A stretch of DNA of 64,000 nt, from positions 434,001 through 498,000 of the forward strand of contig JBBCGR010000003.1 of the NCBI GenBank assembly GCA_037201625.1, in the 5' to 3' direction. Source of the stretch: JAMXLO01 sp037201625 (GTDB lineage Bacteria > Pseudomonadota > Alphaproteobacteria > Acetobacterales > Acetobacteraceae). This document shows positions 33,691-41,655 of the stretch, piece after piece. The notes below the pieces were generated by a model that was not told the origin of the DNA, ran no database searches, and worked only from the letters and a program-made list of their open reading frames with translations. Position numbers and translations under genes: made by a program. How positions within the stretch are numbered: position 1 is the stretch's first letter; every line of letters starts with the position of its first letter.

Positions 33691-34016
33691 GCGGGACGAC
33701 CACGAAGCGGAAGCCCGCGCTGTCGCGCGAGGCGATGTATCAGATCATCCGCGCGCCGCTGATCACGGAGAAGGCGACGATGCTGTCCGAGAGCGGGCAG
33801 TTCGTGTTCCGGGTCGCGACGGATGCGAACAAGCGCGAGATCAAGGCGGCGGTCGAGGGATTGTTCGGCGTCACTGTGCTGGCGGTGAACACGCTGGTGG
33901 CGAAGGGCAAGACGAAGCGCTTCAAGGGCCGACCCGGGCAGCGGTCGGATGTGAAGAAGGCCTTCGTGAAGCTGGCCGCCGGCCAGTCGATCGATTTCAC
34001 GACCGGGCTCGCATAG
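33687..34016 (+). CDS. rplW: 50S ribosomal protein L23
   Basis: L23 (109 aa) lies at the tunnel exit and is the docking site for trigger factor and SRP. IIRAPLITEKATMLSESGQFVF and the KTKRFKGRPGQRSDVKKAFV loop are typical. The start overlaps the rplD stop (ATGA). Confidence 0.96.
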   Translation: MSGTTTKRKPALSREAMYQIIRAPLITEKATMLSESGQFVFRVATDANKREIKAAVEGLFGVTVLAVNTLVAKGKTKRFKGRPGQRSDVKKAFVKLAAGQSIDFTTGLA

Positions 34017-34031
34017 GGGGGCCTCGCAGAC

Positions 34032-34862
34032 ATGGCACTCAGGCAATTCAATCCGGTCACGGCCAGCCTGCGCGGCACGGTGCTGATCAACCGTTCCGAG
34101 CTATGGAAGGGCAAGCCGGTCAAGGCGCTCACCGAGGGCAAGATCGGCACCGGCGGGCGCAACAACCACGGCCGCATCACCAGCCGCTTCATCGGCGGCG
34201 GGCACAAGCAGTCGTATCGCTACGTCGACTTCAAGCGCCGCAAGTTCGACATGCCGGCGACGGTGGAGCGGCTGGAATACGACCCGAATCGCACGGCGTT
34301 CATCGCGCTGGTGAAGTACCAGGACGGCGAGCTGTCGTACATCCTGGCGCCGCAGCGGCTGCGCGCGGGCGACACGGTGGTGGCGGGCCAGCGCGCGGAC
34401 ATCAAGCCGGGCAATGCGATGCCGATGGCGGTGATCCCGGTCGGCACGATCATCCACAACATCGAGATGAAGCCGGGCGCCGGCGGCAAGATCGCGCGCT
34501 CGGCCGGCACCTATGCGCAGTTGGTCGGCAAGGATTCCGGCTGGGCGCAGGTGAAGCTGATGTCGGGCGAGCTGCGGCGCGTGCGCGGTGAGTGCATGGC
34601 GTCGATCGGCGCGGTGTCCAACCCGGACAACATGAATCAGAAGATCGGCAAGGCCGGTCGCACGCGCTGGATGGGCAAGCGCCCGCACAACCGCGGCGTG
34701 GTGATGAACCCGGTGGACCATCCGTTGGGCGGCGGCGAGGGGCGCAGCTCCGGCGGCCGTCATCCGGTCTCGCCGTGGGGCCAGCCTGCCAAGGGCTACA
34801 AGACGCGCAGCAACAAGCGGACGGACAGCATGATCGTCCGCCGCCGTAACAAGGGCAAGTAA
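34032..34862 (+). CDS. rplB: 50S ribosomal protein L2
   Basis: L2 (276 aa) supports the peptidyl-transferase centre and subunit joining. NNHGRITSRFIGGGHKQSYR, the GRTRWMGKRPHNRGVVMNPV block with the conserved functional His, and DHPLGGGEGRSSGGRHPVSP are present. It ends in a Lys/Arg-rich tail; rpsS follows after 3 bases. Confidence 0.98.
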   Translation: MALRQFNPVTASLRGTVLINRSELWKGKPVKALTEGKIGTGGRNNHGRITSRFIGGGHKQSYRYVDFKRRKFDMPATVERLEYDPNRTAFIALVKYQDGELSYILAPQRLRAGDTVVAGQRADIKPGNAMPMAVIPVGTIIHNIEMKPGAGGKIARSAGTYAQLVGKDSGWAQVKLMSGELRRVRGECMASIGAVSNPDNMNQKIGKAGRTRWMGKRPHNRGVVMNPVDHPLGGGEGRSSGGRHPVSPWGQPAKGYKTRSNKRTDSMIVRRRNKGK

Positions 34863-34865
34863 GCG

Positions 34866-35144
34866 ATGGCGCGATCCGTCTGGAAGGGCCCGTTCGTCGA
34901 CGGCTATCTGCTGAACAAGGCAGACGCCGCGCGTCAATCGGGCCGCAACGAAATCATTCGCATCTGGTCGCGCCGTTCGACGATCCTGCCGCAGTTCGTC
35001 GGGCTGACCTTCGGCGTCTACAACGGCCACAAGTTCCTGCCGGTGCAGGTGAACGAGAACATGGTCGGCCACAAGTTCGGCGAGTTCTCGCCGACGCGCA
35101 CCTTCACCGGGCATTCCGGCGACAAGCGGGCGAAACGGTCATGA
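34866..35144 (+). CDS. rpsS: 30S ribosomal protein S19
   Basis: S19 (92 aa) is a 30S head protein contacting S13 and the A-site finger. MARSVWKGPFVDGYLLNK, RRSTILPQFVGLTFGVYNG and GHKFGEFSPTRTFTGH are standard. The stop overlaps the rplV start by 4 bases. Confidence 0.97.
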   Translation: MARSVWKGPFVDGYLLNKADAARQSGRNEIIRIWSRRSTILPQFVGLTFGVYNGHKFLPVQVNENMVGHKFGEFSPTRTFTGHSGDKRAKRS

Positions 35145-35539
35145 GCAAGCCCAATCATCCGCGCGCGCTGGCCGACAACGAGGCGCAGGCGATCGTGTCG
35201 AACATCCGTGTCTCGCCGCGCAAGCTGAACCTGGTGGCGAGCCTGATCCGCAACCAGCCGGCGGCGGCGGCGGTGGCGACGCTGACCTTCTCCAAGCGGC
35301 GCATCGCGCAGCAGGTGAAGAAGGCGCTTGAGAGTGCGATCGCCAATGCCGAGAACAACCATCAGCTCGACGTCGACCGGCTGGTGGTGTCGCGCGCCGA
35401 GGTCGGCCGGTCGGTGGTGATGCGACGCTTCCATGCGCGTGGCCGCGGCCGTTCGTCGCGCATCGAGAAATGGTTCAGCCACCTGAAGATCGTGGTTGCC
35501 GAGCGCGCTCAGGAAGAGCCCGGGCAGGAGGCCGCATAA
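35141..35539 (+). CDS. rplV: 50S ribosomal protein L22
   Basis: L22 (132 aa) has a long loop that lines the exit tunnel. VRVSPRKLNLVASLIR-like, KRRIAQQVKKALESAIANAE and RRFHARGRGRSSRIEKWFSH blocks are seen. The start overlaps rpsS (ATGA) and the stop shares one base with the rpsC start (TAATG). Confidence 0.96.
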   Translation: MSKPNHPRALADNEAQAIVSNIRVSPRKLNLVASLIRNQPAAAAVATLTFSKRRIAQQVKKALESAIANAENNHQLDVDRLVVSRAEVGRSVVMRRFHARGRGRSSRIEKWFSHLKIVVAERAQEEPGQEAA

Positions 35540-36216
35540 TGGGTCACAAGGTCAATCCTATTGGGCTGCGTCTGGGCATCAACCGCACCTGGGACAGCCG
35601 CTGGTTCGCCGGCGACGACTACTCGAAGCTGCTGCACGAGGACCTGCGGCTGCGCGGGCATCTGCGCAAGAAGCTGCACGGTGCCGGTGTGTCCCGTGTG
35701 GTGATCGAGCGGCCGGCGAAGAAGCCGCGCGTGACGATCTATGCGGCGCGGCCGGGCGTGGTGATCGGCAAGAAGGGCCAGGACATCGAGGTGCTGAAGC
35801 GCGACCTCACGCGGATGGCGAACGCCGAGGTTGCGCTGAACATCGTGGAGATCCGCAAGCCGGAGATCGATGCGCAGCTTGTCGCCGAGAACATCGCCCA
35901 GCAGCTCGAGCGTCGGGTGGCATTCCGCCGGGCGATGAAGCGTGCGGTGCAGTCGGCGATGCGGCTTGGCGCGCAGGGCATTCGGATCAATTGCGGCGGG
36001 CGTCTCGGCGGGGCCGAGATCGCGCGGGTCGAGTGGTACCGTGAGGGCCGGGTGCCGCTGCACACGCTGCGTGCCGACATCGACTACGGCGAGGCCACGG
36101 CGAAGACGACCTACGGCACCTGCGGCGTGAAGGTGTGGGTGTTCAAGGGCGAGATCCTGGCACACGACCCGATGGCGCAGGACCGCCGCGCCGCGGAACA
36201 GGCGCCGCAACGGTAG
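35539..36216 (+). CDS. rpsC: 30S ribosomal protein S3
   Basis: S3 (225 aa) lines the mRNA entry tunnel and has helicase activity with S4 and S5. The family N-terminus MGHKVNPIGLRLGINRTWDS fixes the start at the TAATG overlap with rplV. The KH domain (IYAARPGVVIGKKGQDIEVL) is intact, as are RRAMKRAVQSAMRLGAQGIR and the C-terminal GVKVWVFKGEIL. Confidence 0.97.
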   Translation: MGHKVNPIGLRLGINRTWDSRWFAGDDYSKLLHEDLRLRGHLRKKLHGAGVSRVVIERPAKKPRVTIYAARPGVVIGKKGQDIEVLKRDLTRMANAEVALNIVEIRKPEIDAQLVAENIAQQLERRVAFRRAMKRAVQSAMRLGAQGIRINCGGRLGGAEIARVEWYREGRVPLHTLRADIDYGEATAKTTYGTCGVKVWVFKGEILAHDPMAQDRRAAEQAPQR

Positions 36217-36234
36217 ATGAATCGGTAAACGGCA

Positions 36235-36651
36235 ATGCTGTCACCCAAACGCACCAAGTACCGCAAGGCGCACAAGGGCCGCATCCATGGCAATGCCAAG
36301 GGCGGCACGGCGCTGAACTTCGGCACCTATGGGCTGAAGGCGCTGGAGCCGGAGCGCATCACGGCGCGCCAGATCGAGGCGGCGCGGCGAGCGATCACGC
36401 GCGCGATGAAGCGCACCGGTCGTGTGTGGATCCGCATCTTCCCGGACGTGCCGGTGTCGGCCAAGCCGGCCGAAGTGCGGATGGGATCGGGCAAGGGTTC
36501 GCCGGAATTCTGGGTGTGCCGCGTCGCGCCGGGCAAGATCATGTTCGAGATCGACGGCGTGCCGCCGGAGCTGGCGCGCGAGGCGCTGACGCTGGGCGCG
36601 GCGAAGCTGCCGATCCGCACCCGGTTCATCGCCCGCATCGGAGATTCGTGA
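36235..36651 (+). CDS. rplP: 50S ribosomal protein L16
   Basis: L16 (138 aa) helps position A-site tRNA. MLSPKRTKYRKAHKGRIHGN, GTYGLKALEPERITARQIEA and RMGSGKGSPEFWV are typical. The conserved Arg in PERITA (site of hydroxylation by YcfD-type enzymes in some bacteria) is present. The stop overlaps the rpmC start by one base. Confidence 0.97.
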   Translation: MLSPKRTKYRKAHKGRIHGNAKGGTALNFGTYGLKALEPERITARQIEAARRAITRAMKRTGRVWIRIFPDVPVSAKPAEVRMGSGKGSPEFWVCRVAPGKIMFEIDGVPPELAREALTLGAAKLPIRTRFIARIGDS

Positions 36652-36860
36652 TGGCCAAGCAGGCGACCGACGTGCGGGCGAAGACCGAGGACGAGCTCAG
36701 CGGGATGCTGCTCGATCTGCGCAAGGAGCAGTTCAACCTGCGTTTCCAGCGGGCCACCGGCCAGCAGGAAGGCGTGGGCCGCGTGAAGCTGGTTCGCCGG
36801 CAGATCGCGCGGGTGAAGACAATCATGGCGGAGAAGACTCGCTCCGCGGCGAAGTCGTAG
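36651..36860 (+). CDS. rpmC: 50S ribosomal protein L29
   Basis: L29 (69 aa) is a two-helix protein at the tunnel exit near L23. The core ELSGMLLDLRKEQFNLRFQR and RRQIARVKTIMAEK is typical. The start at TGATG follows the rplP stop directly; the frame is open further upstream only as a coding shadow. Confidence 0.94.
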   Translation: MAKQATDVRAKTEDELSGMLLDLRKEQFNLRFQRATGQQEGVGRVKLVRRQIARVKTIMAEKTRSAAKS

Positions 36861-36875
36861 GGAGATCGGCGCATT

Positions 36876-37193
36876 ATGCCAAAGCGCGTTCTCAGCGGGC
36901 GGGTGACCAGCGACAAGATGGACAAGACCGTCACGGTCCTGGTCGATCGTCGCGTCATGCATCCGCTGTACAAGAAGTTCATCCGCCGCTCGAAGAAGTA
37001 TGCGGCGCATGACGAAGCCAATCTGTGCAAGATCGGCGACACGGTGCGCATCGAGGAGTGCCGCCCGATCTCCAAGCGCAAGGCCTGGCTGGTGGTCGAG
37101 CGCAACGGATCTCCCGTGGGGGATGTGTCCGTCGCAGACGCGGCCCTGGCGGGTGACACCGCGGCGCCGGCAACGGAAGGAGCGACGGCATGA
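36876..37193 (+). CDS. rpsQ: 30S ribosomal protein S17
   Basis: S17 (105 aa) is a primary 16S-binding OB-fold protein. VLSGRVTSDKMDKTVTVLV and EANLCKIGDTVRIEECRPIS are typical. Usual length is about 80-85 residues; the additional ~22 at the C-terminus are Ala/Gly/Thr-rich (DAALAGDTAAPATEG). It overlaps rplN by 4 bases. Confidence 0.95.
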   Translation: MPKRVLSGRVTSDKMDKTVTVLVDRRVMHPLYKKFIRRSKKYAAHDEANLCKIGDTVRIEECRPISKRKAWLVVERNGSPVGDVSVADAALAGDTAAPATEGATA

Positions 37194-37558
37194 TCTCGGT
37201 CGAGACCAACCTCGAGGTTGCCGACAATTCCGGTGCGCGCCGCGTGCAGTGCATCAAGGTGCTCGGCGGCTCCAAGCGCAAGACCGCCTCGGTCGGCGAC
37301 GTGATCGTCGTCTCGATCAAGGAGGCGATTCCGCGCGGCAAGGTGAAGAAGGGCGACGTACACCAGGCGGTGATCGTGCGCACGGCGTTCCCGGTGCGGC
37401 GCGGCGATGGCAGCGCGATCCGCTTCGACCGCAACGCGGCGGTGCTGATCAACAAGCAGCTCGAGCCGATCGGCACCCGCATCTTCGGACCGGTCGTGCG
37501 CGAGCTTCGGGCGCGCAAGTTCACCAAGATCATGTCGCTCGCGCCGGAGGTCTTGTAA
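37190..37558 (+). CDS. rplN: 50S ribosomal protein L14
   Basis: L14 (122 aa) forms inter-subunit bridges and is the target of RsfS. MISVETNLEVADNSGARRVQ and GRRGDGSAIRFDRNAAVLIN-like and GPVVRELRARKFTKIMSLAP are standard. Start and stop overlap both neighbours (ATGA and TAATG). Confidence 0.97.
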   Translation: MISVETNLEVADNSGARRVQCIKVLGGSKRKTASVGDVIVVSIKEAIPRGKVKKGDVHQAVIVRTAFPVRRGDGSAIRFDRNAAVLINKQLEPIGTRIFGPVVRELRARKFTKIMSLAPEVL

Positions 37559-37878
37559 TGGCCGCGCGTATCCGCAAGGGCGACACGGTGGTGGTCATCG
37601 CCGGCGTCAACAAGGGTCGCCGCGGCGAGGTCACGCGGGTGATCCCGAAGGCGAACCGTGCGGTGGTGCAGGGCGTGGCGATGGCGACGCGGCACGTGAA
37701 GCCGCGCGGCATGCAGGAGCCGGGCGGCATCCGCGAGCAGGAGGCGCCGATCCACCTGTCGAACCTGATGCTGGTCGATCCGCGCAGCGAGAAGCCGACC
37801 AAGGTCGGGTTCCGCGTGCTGGACGATGGGCGGAAGGTGCGCGTCGCGAAGGTGACGGGCGAAGTGATCGAGAGCTGA
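37558..37878 (+). CDS. rplX: 50S ribosomal protein L24
   Basis: L24 (106 aa) initiates 50S assembly. The KOW motif is clear (KGDTVVVIAGVNKGRRGEV), followed by NLMLVDPRSEKPTKVGF. The start is the TAATG overlap with rplN. A palindromic repeat follows the stop. Confidence 0.96.
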   Translation: MAARIRKGDTVVVIAGVNKGRRGEVTRVIPKANRAVVQGVAMATRHVKPRGMQEPGGIREQEAPIHLSNLMLVDPRSEKPTKVGFRVLDDGRKVRVAKVTGEVIES

Positions 37879-37905
37879 TGGCCGGGTCGGGCCGGGCCAT
37901 GACGG
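37878..37905. repeat. Imperfect GATGGCCGGG palindrome in rplX-rplE spacer
   Basis: ATGGCC at the left pairs with GGCCAT at the right around a GGGTCGGGCCG centre. It is a degenerate member of the palindrome family at 21686-21718 and fills most of the 36-base spacer before rplE. Confidence 0.45.
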
Positions 37906-37914
37906 AGTAGGCGT

Positions 37915-38658
37915 ATGAGCGGAACGAAGAACCAGCCGAAGGGCGGTGCGTCACGCGGTGGCGCTCCGAAGGGCGGCGGAGCACCGAAGGGTGGCGGCGC
38001 GCGCGGTGGGTCAGGCCCGCCGCTGGCCGGTGGCGGCAAGGCGGAGGCGCGTGCCGAGCGGCAGCGTGCTGCCCAGGCAGCGGTCGGCGCGGACGCGGCG
38101 GTTGCCTCGCCCGAGGAAACGCCGCGCATGCAGAAGCGCTACCTCGAGGAGGTGCGCGCCAAGCTGCAGGCGGAGTTCGGCTATACCAACCCGATGCAGG
38201 TGCCCAAGCTCGAGAAGATCGTTATCAACATGGGCGTGGGCGAGGCGGCGGGCGACCAGAAGAAGCTCGACGCGGCGGTCGACGAGCTGATGGCGATCTC
38301 CGGACAGAAGCCGGTGAAGACCATCGCGAAGAAGGCGATCGCCGGGTTCAAGATCCGCAAGGGCCTGCCGATCGGCTGCAAGGTGACGCTGCGCAAGGCA
38401 CGGATGTACGAGTTCATGGACCGGCTGATCACCATCGCGCTGCCGCGCGTGCGGGACTTCCGCGGGCTTGGCGGCAAGGGCTTCGATGGCCGGGGCAATT
38501 TCGCGATGGGGATGAAGGAACAGATCATATTCCCGGAGATCGACTACGACCGGGTCGACCAGGTGCGCGGCATGGACATTCAGTTTGTCACCACCGCGAA
38601 GACGGACGCGGAAGCGAAGGCCCTGCTGAAGGCTTTCGATCTGCCGTTCGCCAACTGA
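37915..38658 (+). CDS. rplE: 50S ribosomal protein L5 with N-terminal Gly/Lys-rich extension
   Basis: The C-terminal 176 residues from MQKRYLEEVRAKLQAEFGY are ordinary L5, the 5S rRNA-binding protein that contacts S13 and P-site tRNA (MQVPKLEKIVINMGVGEAAG, RGLPIGCKVTLR-like, VRDFRGLGGKGFDGRGNF). In front are 71 residues rich in Gly, Lys, Pro and Ala with GGAPKGGG repeats, then an Ala/Arg helix-like part. The start at 37915 has GGAG seven bases upstream. An internal ATG at 38128 would give normal length, with GAGGA upstream, so the extension is likely but unproven. Confidence 0.93.
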   Translation: MSGTKNQPKGGASRGGAPKGGGAPKGGGARGGSGPPLAGGGKAEARAERQRAAQAAVGADAAVASPEETPRMQKRYLEEVRAKLQAEFGYTNPMQVPKLEKIVINMGVGEAAGDQKKLDAAVDELMAISGQKPVKTIAKKAIAGFKIRKGLPIGCKVTLRKARMYEFMDRLITIALPRVRDFRGLGGKGFDGRGNFAMGMKEQIIFPEIDYDRVDQVRGMDIQFVTTAKTDAEAKALLKAFDLPFAN

Positions 38659-38668
38659 GGATAGAGGG

Positions 38669-38974
38669 ATGGCCAAGACCTCGCAGGTCAACCGCAACGG
38701 CATGCGCGCCTACAAGTCGAAGCGCGACAAGTCGAAGCGTGCTGCGCTGAAGGCAATCGTGATGGATCGCACATTGCCGGTGGAGGACCGCTTCAACGCG
38801 ACGCTGAAGCTGGCGCAGCTTCCGCGCAACGGTGCGGCGGTGCGGGTGCGGCTCCGCTGTGAGCTGACGGGCCGTTCGCGGGGCAATTATCGCAAGTTCA
38901 AGCTGTGCCGCATCAAGCTGCGGGAACTGGCCAACCAGGGACAGATCCCCGGCATGGTCAAGGCGAGCTGGTAA
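38669..38974 (+). CDS. rpsN: 30S ribosomal protein S14
   Basis: This 101-aa S14 is the long, zinc-free type: no CxxC pairs, with RCELTGRSRGNYRKFKLCRI where zinc-binding forms carry Cys. It binds the 30S head next to S3 and S10. KTSQVNRNGMRAYKSKRDKS is the N-terminus. It starts 10 bases after rplE. Confidence 0.96.
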   Translation: MAKTSQVNRNGMRAYKSKRDKSKRAALKAIVMDRTLPVEDRFNATLKLAQLPRNGAAVRVRLRCELTGRSRGNYRKFKLCRIKLRELANQGQIPGMVKASW

Positions 38975-38992
38975 GAGAGAGGGAACGGGTAC

Positions 38993-39391
38993 ATGGCGGT
39001 TTCCGATCCCCTGGGCGATATGCTGACACGCATCCGCAATGCGCAGCGCGCCCGGCACACGATCTGCATGGCGCCGGCGTCCAAGCTGCGTGCAAATGTG
39101 CTGGACGTGCTGAAGCGCGAAGGGTTCATCCGGGGTTTTGCGGCCGAAGAGCTGCGGCCCGGCGTGGCGCAACTGCGCATCGAGCTGAAGTACAATGAGG
39201 GCGAGCCGGTGATCAAGGAGATCACCCGCGTATCGAAGCCCGGCCGGCGCGTATATTCGAAGATCAAGGAGTTGCAGCGGGTCTATGCGGGCCTGGGCAT
39301 CTCGATCCTTTCCACGCCACGCGGCGTGATGAGCGATGCAGAGGCGCGCGCTGCCAATGTCGGCGGCGAAGTCCTCTGCCGCGTGTTCTGA
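38993..39391 (+). CDS. rpsH: 30S ribosomal protein S8
   Basis: S8 (132 aa) binds helix 21 of 16S rRNA and represses the spc operon in E. coli. SDPLGDMLTRIRNAQRARH and GLGISILSTPRGVMSDAEAR and the C-terminal GGEVLCRVF are standard. It is part of the tightly packed spc group. Confidence 0.97.
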   Translation: MAVSDPLGDMLTRIRNAQRARHTICMAPASKLRANVLDVLKREGFIRGFAAEELRPGVAQLRIELKYNEGEPVIKEITRVSKPGRRVYSKIKELQRVYAGLGISILSTPRGVMSDAEARAANVGGEVLCRVF

Positions 39392-39402
39392 CGGAGAGCG
39401 CC

Positions 39403-39936
39403 ATGTCGCGCGTGGGAAAGTATCCGGTCGAAATTCCGCAGGGCGTGCAGGTGGCGATCGCCGGCGGACTGCTGACCGCAAAGGGTCGCCTGGGCGAGCT
39501 GAAGCTGCGGCTCACCGAGGACGTCGAGGCGGTCGTCGAGGGCAACAAGGTCTCCGTCTCGCCGAAGGGCGAGGCGCGGCAGGCGCGCATGATGTGGGGC
39601 ACCACGCGCGCGCTGGTGGCCAACATGGTGAAGGGCGTCTCCGCCGGCTACGTGAAGTCGATGGAGATCACCGGCACCGGCTATCGCGCCGCGGTCGCAG
39701 GCAAGAACCTGGAGCTGAACCTCGGCTATTCGCACCCGATCGTCTATCCGATCCCTGAGGGCATCAAGATCACCTGCGAGCGCCCGACTGCGGTCAAGGT
39801 GGAGGGTGTGGACAAGCGCCTGGTCGGCCAGGTGGCGGCGGAAATCCGCGAATTCCGCGGACCGGAGCCCTATAAGGGCAAGGGCATCCGCTACACCACC
39901 GAGCAGATCCGCCGCAAGGAAGGGAAGAAGAAGTGA
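39403..39936 (+). CDS. rplF: 50S ribosomal protein L6
   Basis: L6 (177 aa) lies near the sarcin-ricin loop. MSRVGKYPVEIPQGVQV, MEITGTGYRAAVAGKNLELN and the C-terminal RGPEPYKGKGIRYTTEQIRR are complete. An 85-base spacer with a repeat follows before rplR. Confidence 0.97.
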   Translation: MSRVGKYPVEIPQGVQVAIAGGLLTAKGRLGELKLRLTEDVEAVVEGNKVSVSPKGEARQARMMWGTTRALVANMVKGVSAGYVKSMEITGTGYRAAVAGKNLELNLGYSHPIVYPIPEGIKITCERPTAVKVEGVDKRLVGQVAAEIREFRGPEPYKGKGIRYTTEQIRRKEGKKK

Positions 39937-39945
39937 CGGCACACG

Positions 39946-40010
39946 TCGCGCCGTCTCTCCCGCGCGGGCGGGGATCCCGGGTCTGGGCCCTCGCTTTCGC
40001 GGGGGCGACG
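39946..40010. repeat. Extragenic repeat in rplF-rplR spacer
   Basis: The spacer reads as a repeat-type sequence: CTCCCGCGCGGGCGGGGATC, a CCGGGTCTGGGCCC core and TCGCTTTCGCGGGGGCGA, giving nested hairpins. Similar units (CCCGCGAAAGCGGGG type) are common extragenic repeats in alphaproteobacteria. I see no second intact copy in this window. Confidence 0.4.
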
Positions 40011-40021
40011 GAGAAATTGGC

Positions 40022-40384
40022 ATGAGTACTCTTCAGGATCTGCGGACGCGGCGGAAGGAGCGGCTCCGCTTCCAGTTGCGCCACAAATCGGGCGGGCGGC
40101 TGCGGCTGTCCGTGTTCCGCTCGGGCAAGCATATCTATGCCCAGGTGATCGACGACAGTGCCGGCCGCACGCTGGCGGCGGCCTCGTCGCTCGACAAGGC
40201 GCTGCGCGAGGGTCTGAAGACGGGCTCGGACAAGGCGGCGGCGACGGCGGTCGGCAAGCTGGTGGCGGAGCGTGCGCTGGCGGCGGGCGTGAAGGAGGTC
40301 GTGTTCGACCGCGGCTCGTATCTGTACCACGGCCGCGTCAAGGCGCTGGCCGATGCCGCCCGCGAAGGCGGGCTGGCGTTTTGA
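40022..40384 (+). CDS. rplR: 50S ribosomal protein L18
   Basis: L18 (120 aa) binds 5S rRNA together with L5. RLSVFRSGKHIYAQVIDD and VVFDRGSYLYHGRVKALADA are typical. I start at the ATG at 40022, preceded by GGAG, which gives STLQDLRTRRKERLRFQLR; the open frame upstream runs into rplF and the repeat. Confidence 0.96.
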   Translation: MSTLQDLRTRRKERLRFQLRHKSGGRLRLSVFRSGKHIYAQVIDDSAGRTLAAASSLDKALREGLKTGSDKAAATAVGKLVAERALAAGVKEVVFDRGSYLYHGRVKALADAAREGGLAF

Positions 40385-40395
40385 AGGACTGACCC

Positions 40396-40986
40396 ATGGC
40401 ACGTGAACCGAGAGAAGGCGGCCGCCGCGATCGCGACCGGGATCGCGAGGATGACGGGCTGATCGACAAGCTGGTCACCATCAATCGCGTGGCCAAGGTG
40501 GTGAAGGGCGGCCGGCGCTTCGCGTTCGCCGCCCTGGTGGTGGTGGGCGACCAGAAGGGCCGCGTCGGCTACGGCGCCGGCAAGGCGCGCGAGGTGCCGG
40601 AGGCGATCCGCAAGGCGACCGAGCGTGCCAAGCGCGCGCTGATCCGCGTGCCGATGAAGGAAGGCCGCACCCTGCACCACGACATCGAGGGGCGGTACGG
40701 CGCCGGCAAGGTGGTGCTGCGCACTGCGGTGGCCGGCACCGGCATCATCGCCGGCGGTCCGCTGCGCGCGGTGTTCGAGACGCTGGGCATCGGCGACGTG
40801 GTGGCCAAGTCGCTCGGCAGCCGCAACCCGCACAACATGGTCAAGGCGACCTTCGCGGCGCTGGAGCGTTGCGCCTCGCCGCGTTCGGTGGCCAACCGGC
40901 GCGGCAAGAAGGTCTCCGAACTGTTCGCGCGACGCGAGGCGCCACTGCCGCCCGCTCCGCCGGCCCAGGAGGGTGCAAGTGCCTAA
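40396..40986 (+). CDS. rpsE: 30S ribosomal protein S5
   Basis: S5 (196 aa) helps accuracy and mRNA entry. LIDKLVTINRVAKVVKGGRR, FAALVVVGDQKGRVGYG and GPLRAVFETLGIGDVVAKSL are conserved. An Arg/Asp-rich N-terminus (GGRRDRDRDREDD) and a Pro/Ala tail flank the core. The rpmD ribosome site and start lie inside its last codons. Confidence 0.97.
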   Translation: MAREPREGGRRDRDRDREDDGLIDKLVTINRVAKVVKGGRRFAFAALVVVGDQKGRVGYGAGKAREVPEAIRKATERAKRALIRVPMKEGRTLHHDIEGRYGAGKVVLRTAVAGTGIIAGGPLRAVFETLGIGDVVAKSLGSRNPHNMVKATFAALERCASPRSVANRRGKKVSELFARREAPLPPAPPAQEGASA

Positions 40987-41161
40987 GGTGCGCGTGACGC
41001 AGACCGGATCGGCGCTGGGCCGCAAGCCCGGCCAGAAGGAGACACTGATCGGTCTCGGCCTCAACAAGCTGCGGCGGACGCGCGAGCTGGAGGATACTCC
41101 GGCGGTGCGCGGCATGATCCGCAAGGTGGCCCACCTGATCAAGGTGGAGACGGTGCAATGA
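40979..41161 (+). CDS. rpmD: 50S ribosomal protein L30
   Basis: L30 (60 aa) reads PKVRVTQTGSALGRKPGQKE, then TLIGLGLNKLRRTRELEDTP. Two in-frame GTG codons are possible. AGGAGG at 40967-40972 is six bases from the GTG at 40979 but touches the GTG at 40973, so I choose 40979. The start thus overlaps rpsE by 8 bases, indicating translational coupling. It overlaps rplO by 4 bases. Confidence 0.93.
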   Translation: MPKVRVTQTGSALGRKPGQKETLIGLGLNKLRRTRELEDTPAVRGMIRKVAHLIKVETVQ

Positions 41162-41655
41162 AGCTGAACGAACTGCGCGACAATCCCGGGGCGCGGCTGA
41201 AGTCCAAGCGGCTCGGCCGCGGCATCGGGTCGGGCAAGGGCAAGACCTCGGGCAAGGGCGTGAAGGGCCAGAAGGCGCGCGAGGGCGTGTCGCTGAACGC
41301 CTTCGAGGGTGGCCAGATGCCGCTGTACCGGCGGCTGCCGAAGCGCGGCTTCTGGAACCCGTTCCGCAAGGAATACGCCCCGGTTAACATCGGTGCGCTG
41401 GACGCGGCGATCGCGGCGGGCAAGCTGGATGCCGGACAGCCGATCGACGAGGCGGCGCTGAAGGCGGCCGGCCTGGTGCGCGGCAAGCTGGCCGGTGTGC
41501 GGCTGCTGGCCAAGGGCGAGATCGGCCGGGCCGTCACCATCACCGTGAGCGGGGCGTCCGCGGCGGCGATCGAGGCGGTGCAGAAGGCCGGCGGATCGGT
41601 CACCACCACGGTGGCCAAGCCGGAGCCGGCGGCAGCGGCGGAAGCCGGCGCCTAG
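41158..41655 (+). CDS. rplO: 50S ribosomal protein L15
   Basis: L15 (165 aa) is a late assembly protein. MKLNELRDNPGARLKSKRLG, GRGIGSGKGKTSGKGVKGQK and RRLPKRGFWNPFRKEYAPVN are typical. The C-terminus has an Ala/Glu/Pro tail. A 266-base spacer separates it from secY. Confidence 0.97.
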   Translation: MKLNELRDNPGARLKSKRLGRGIGSGKGKTSGKGVKGQKAREGVSLNAFEGGQMPLYRRLPKRGFWNPFRKEYAPVNIGALDAAIAAGKLDAGQPIDEAALKAAGLVRGKLAGVRLLAKGEIGRAVTITVSGASAAAIEAVQKAGGSVTTTVAKPEPAAAAEAGA

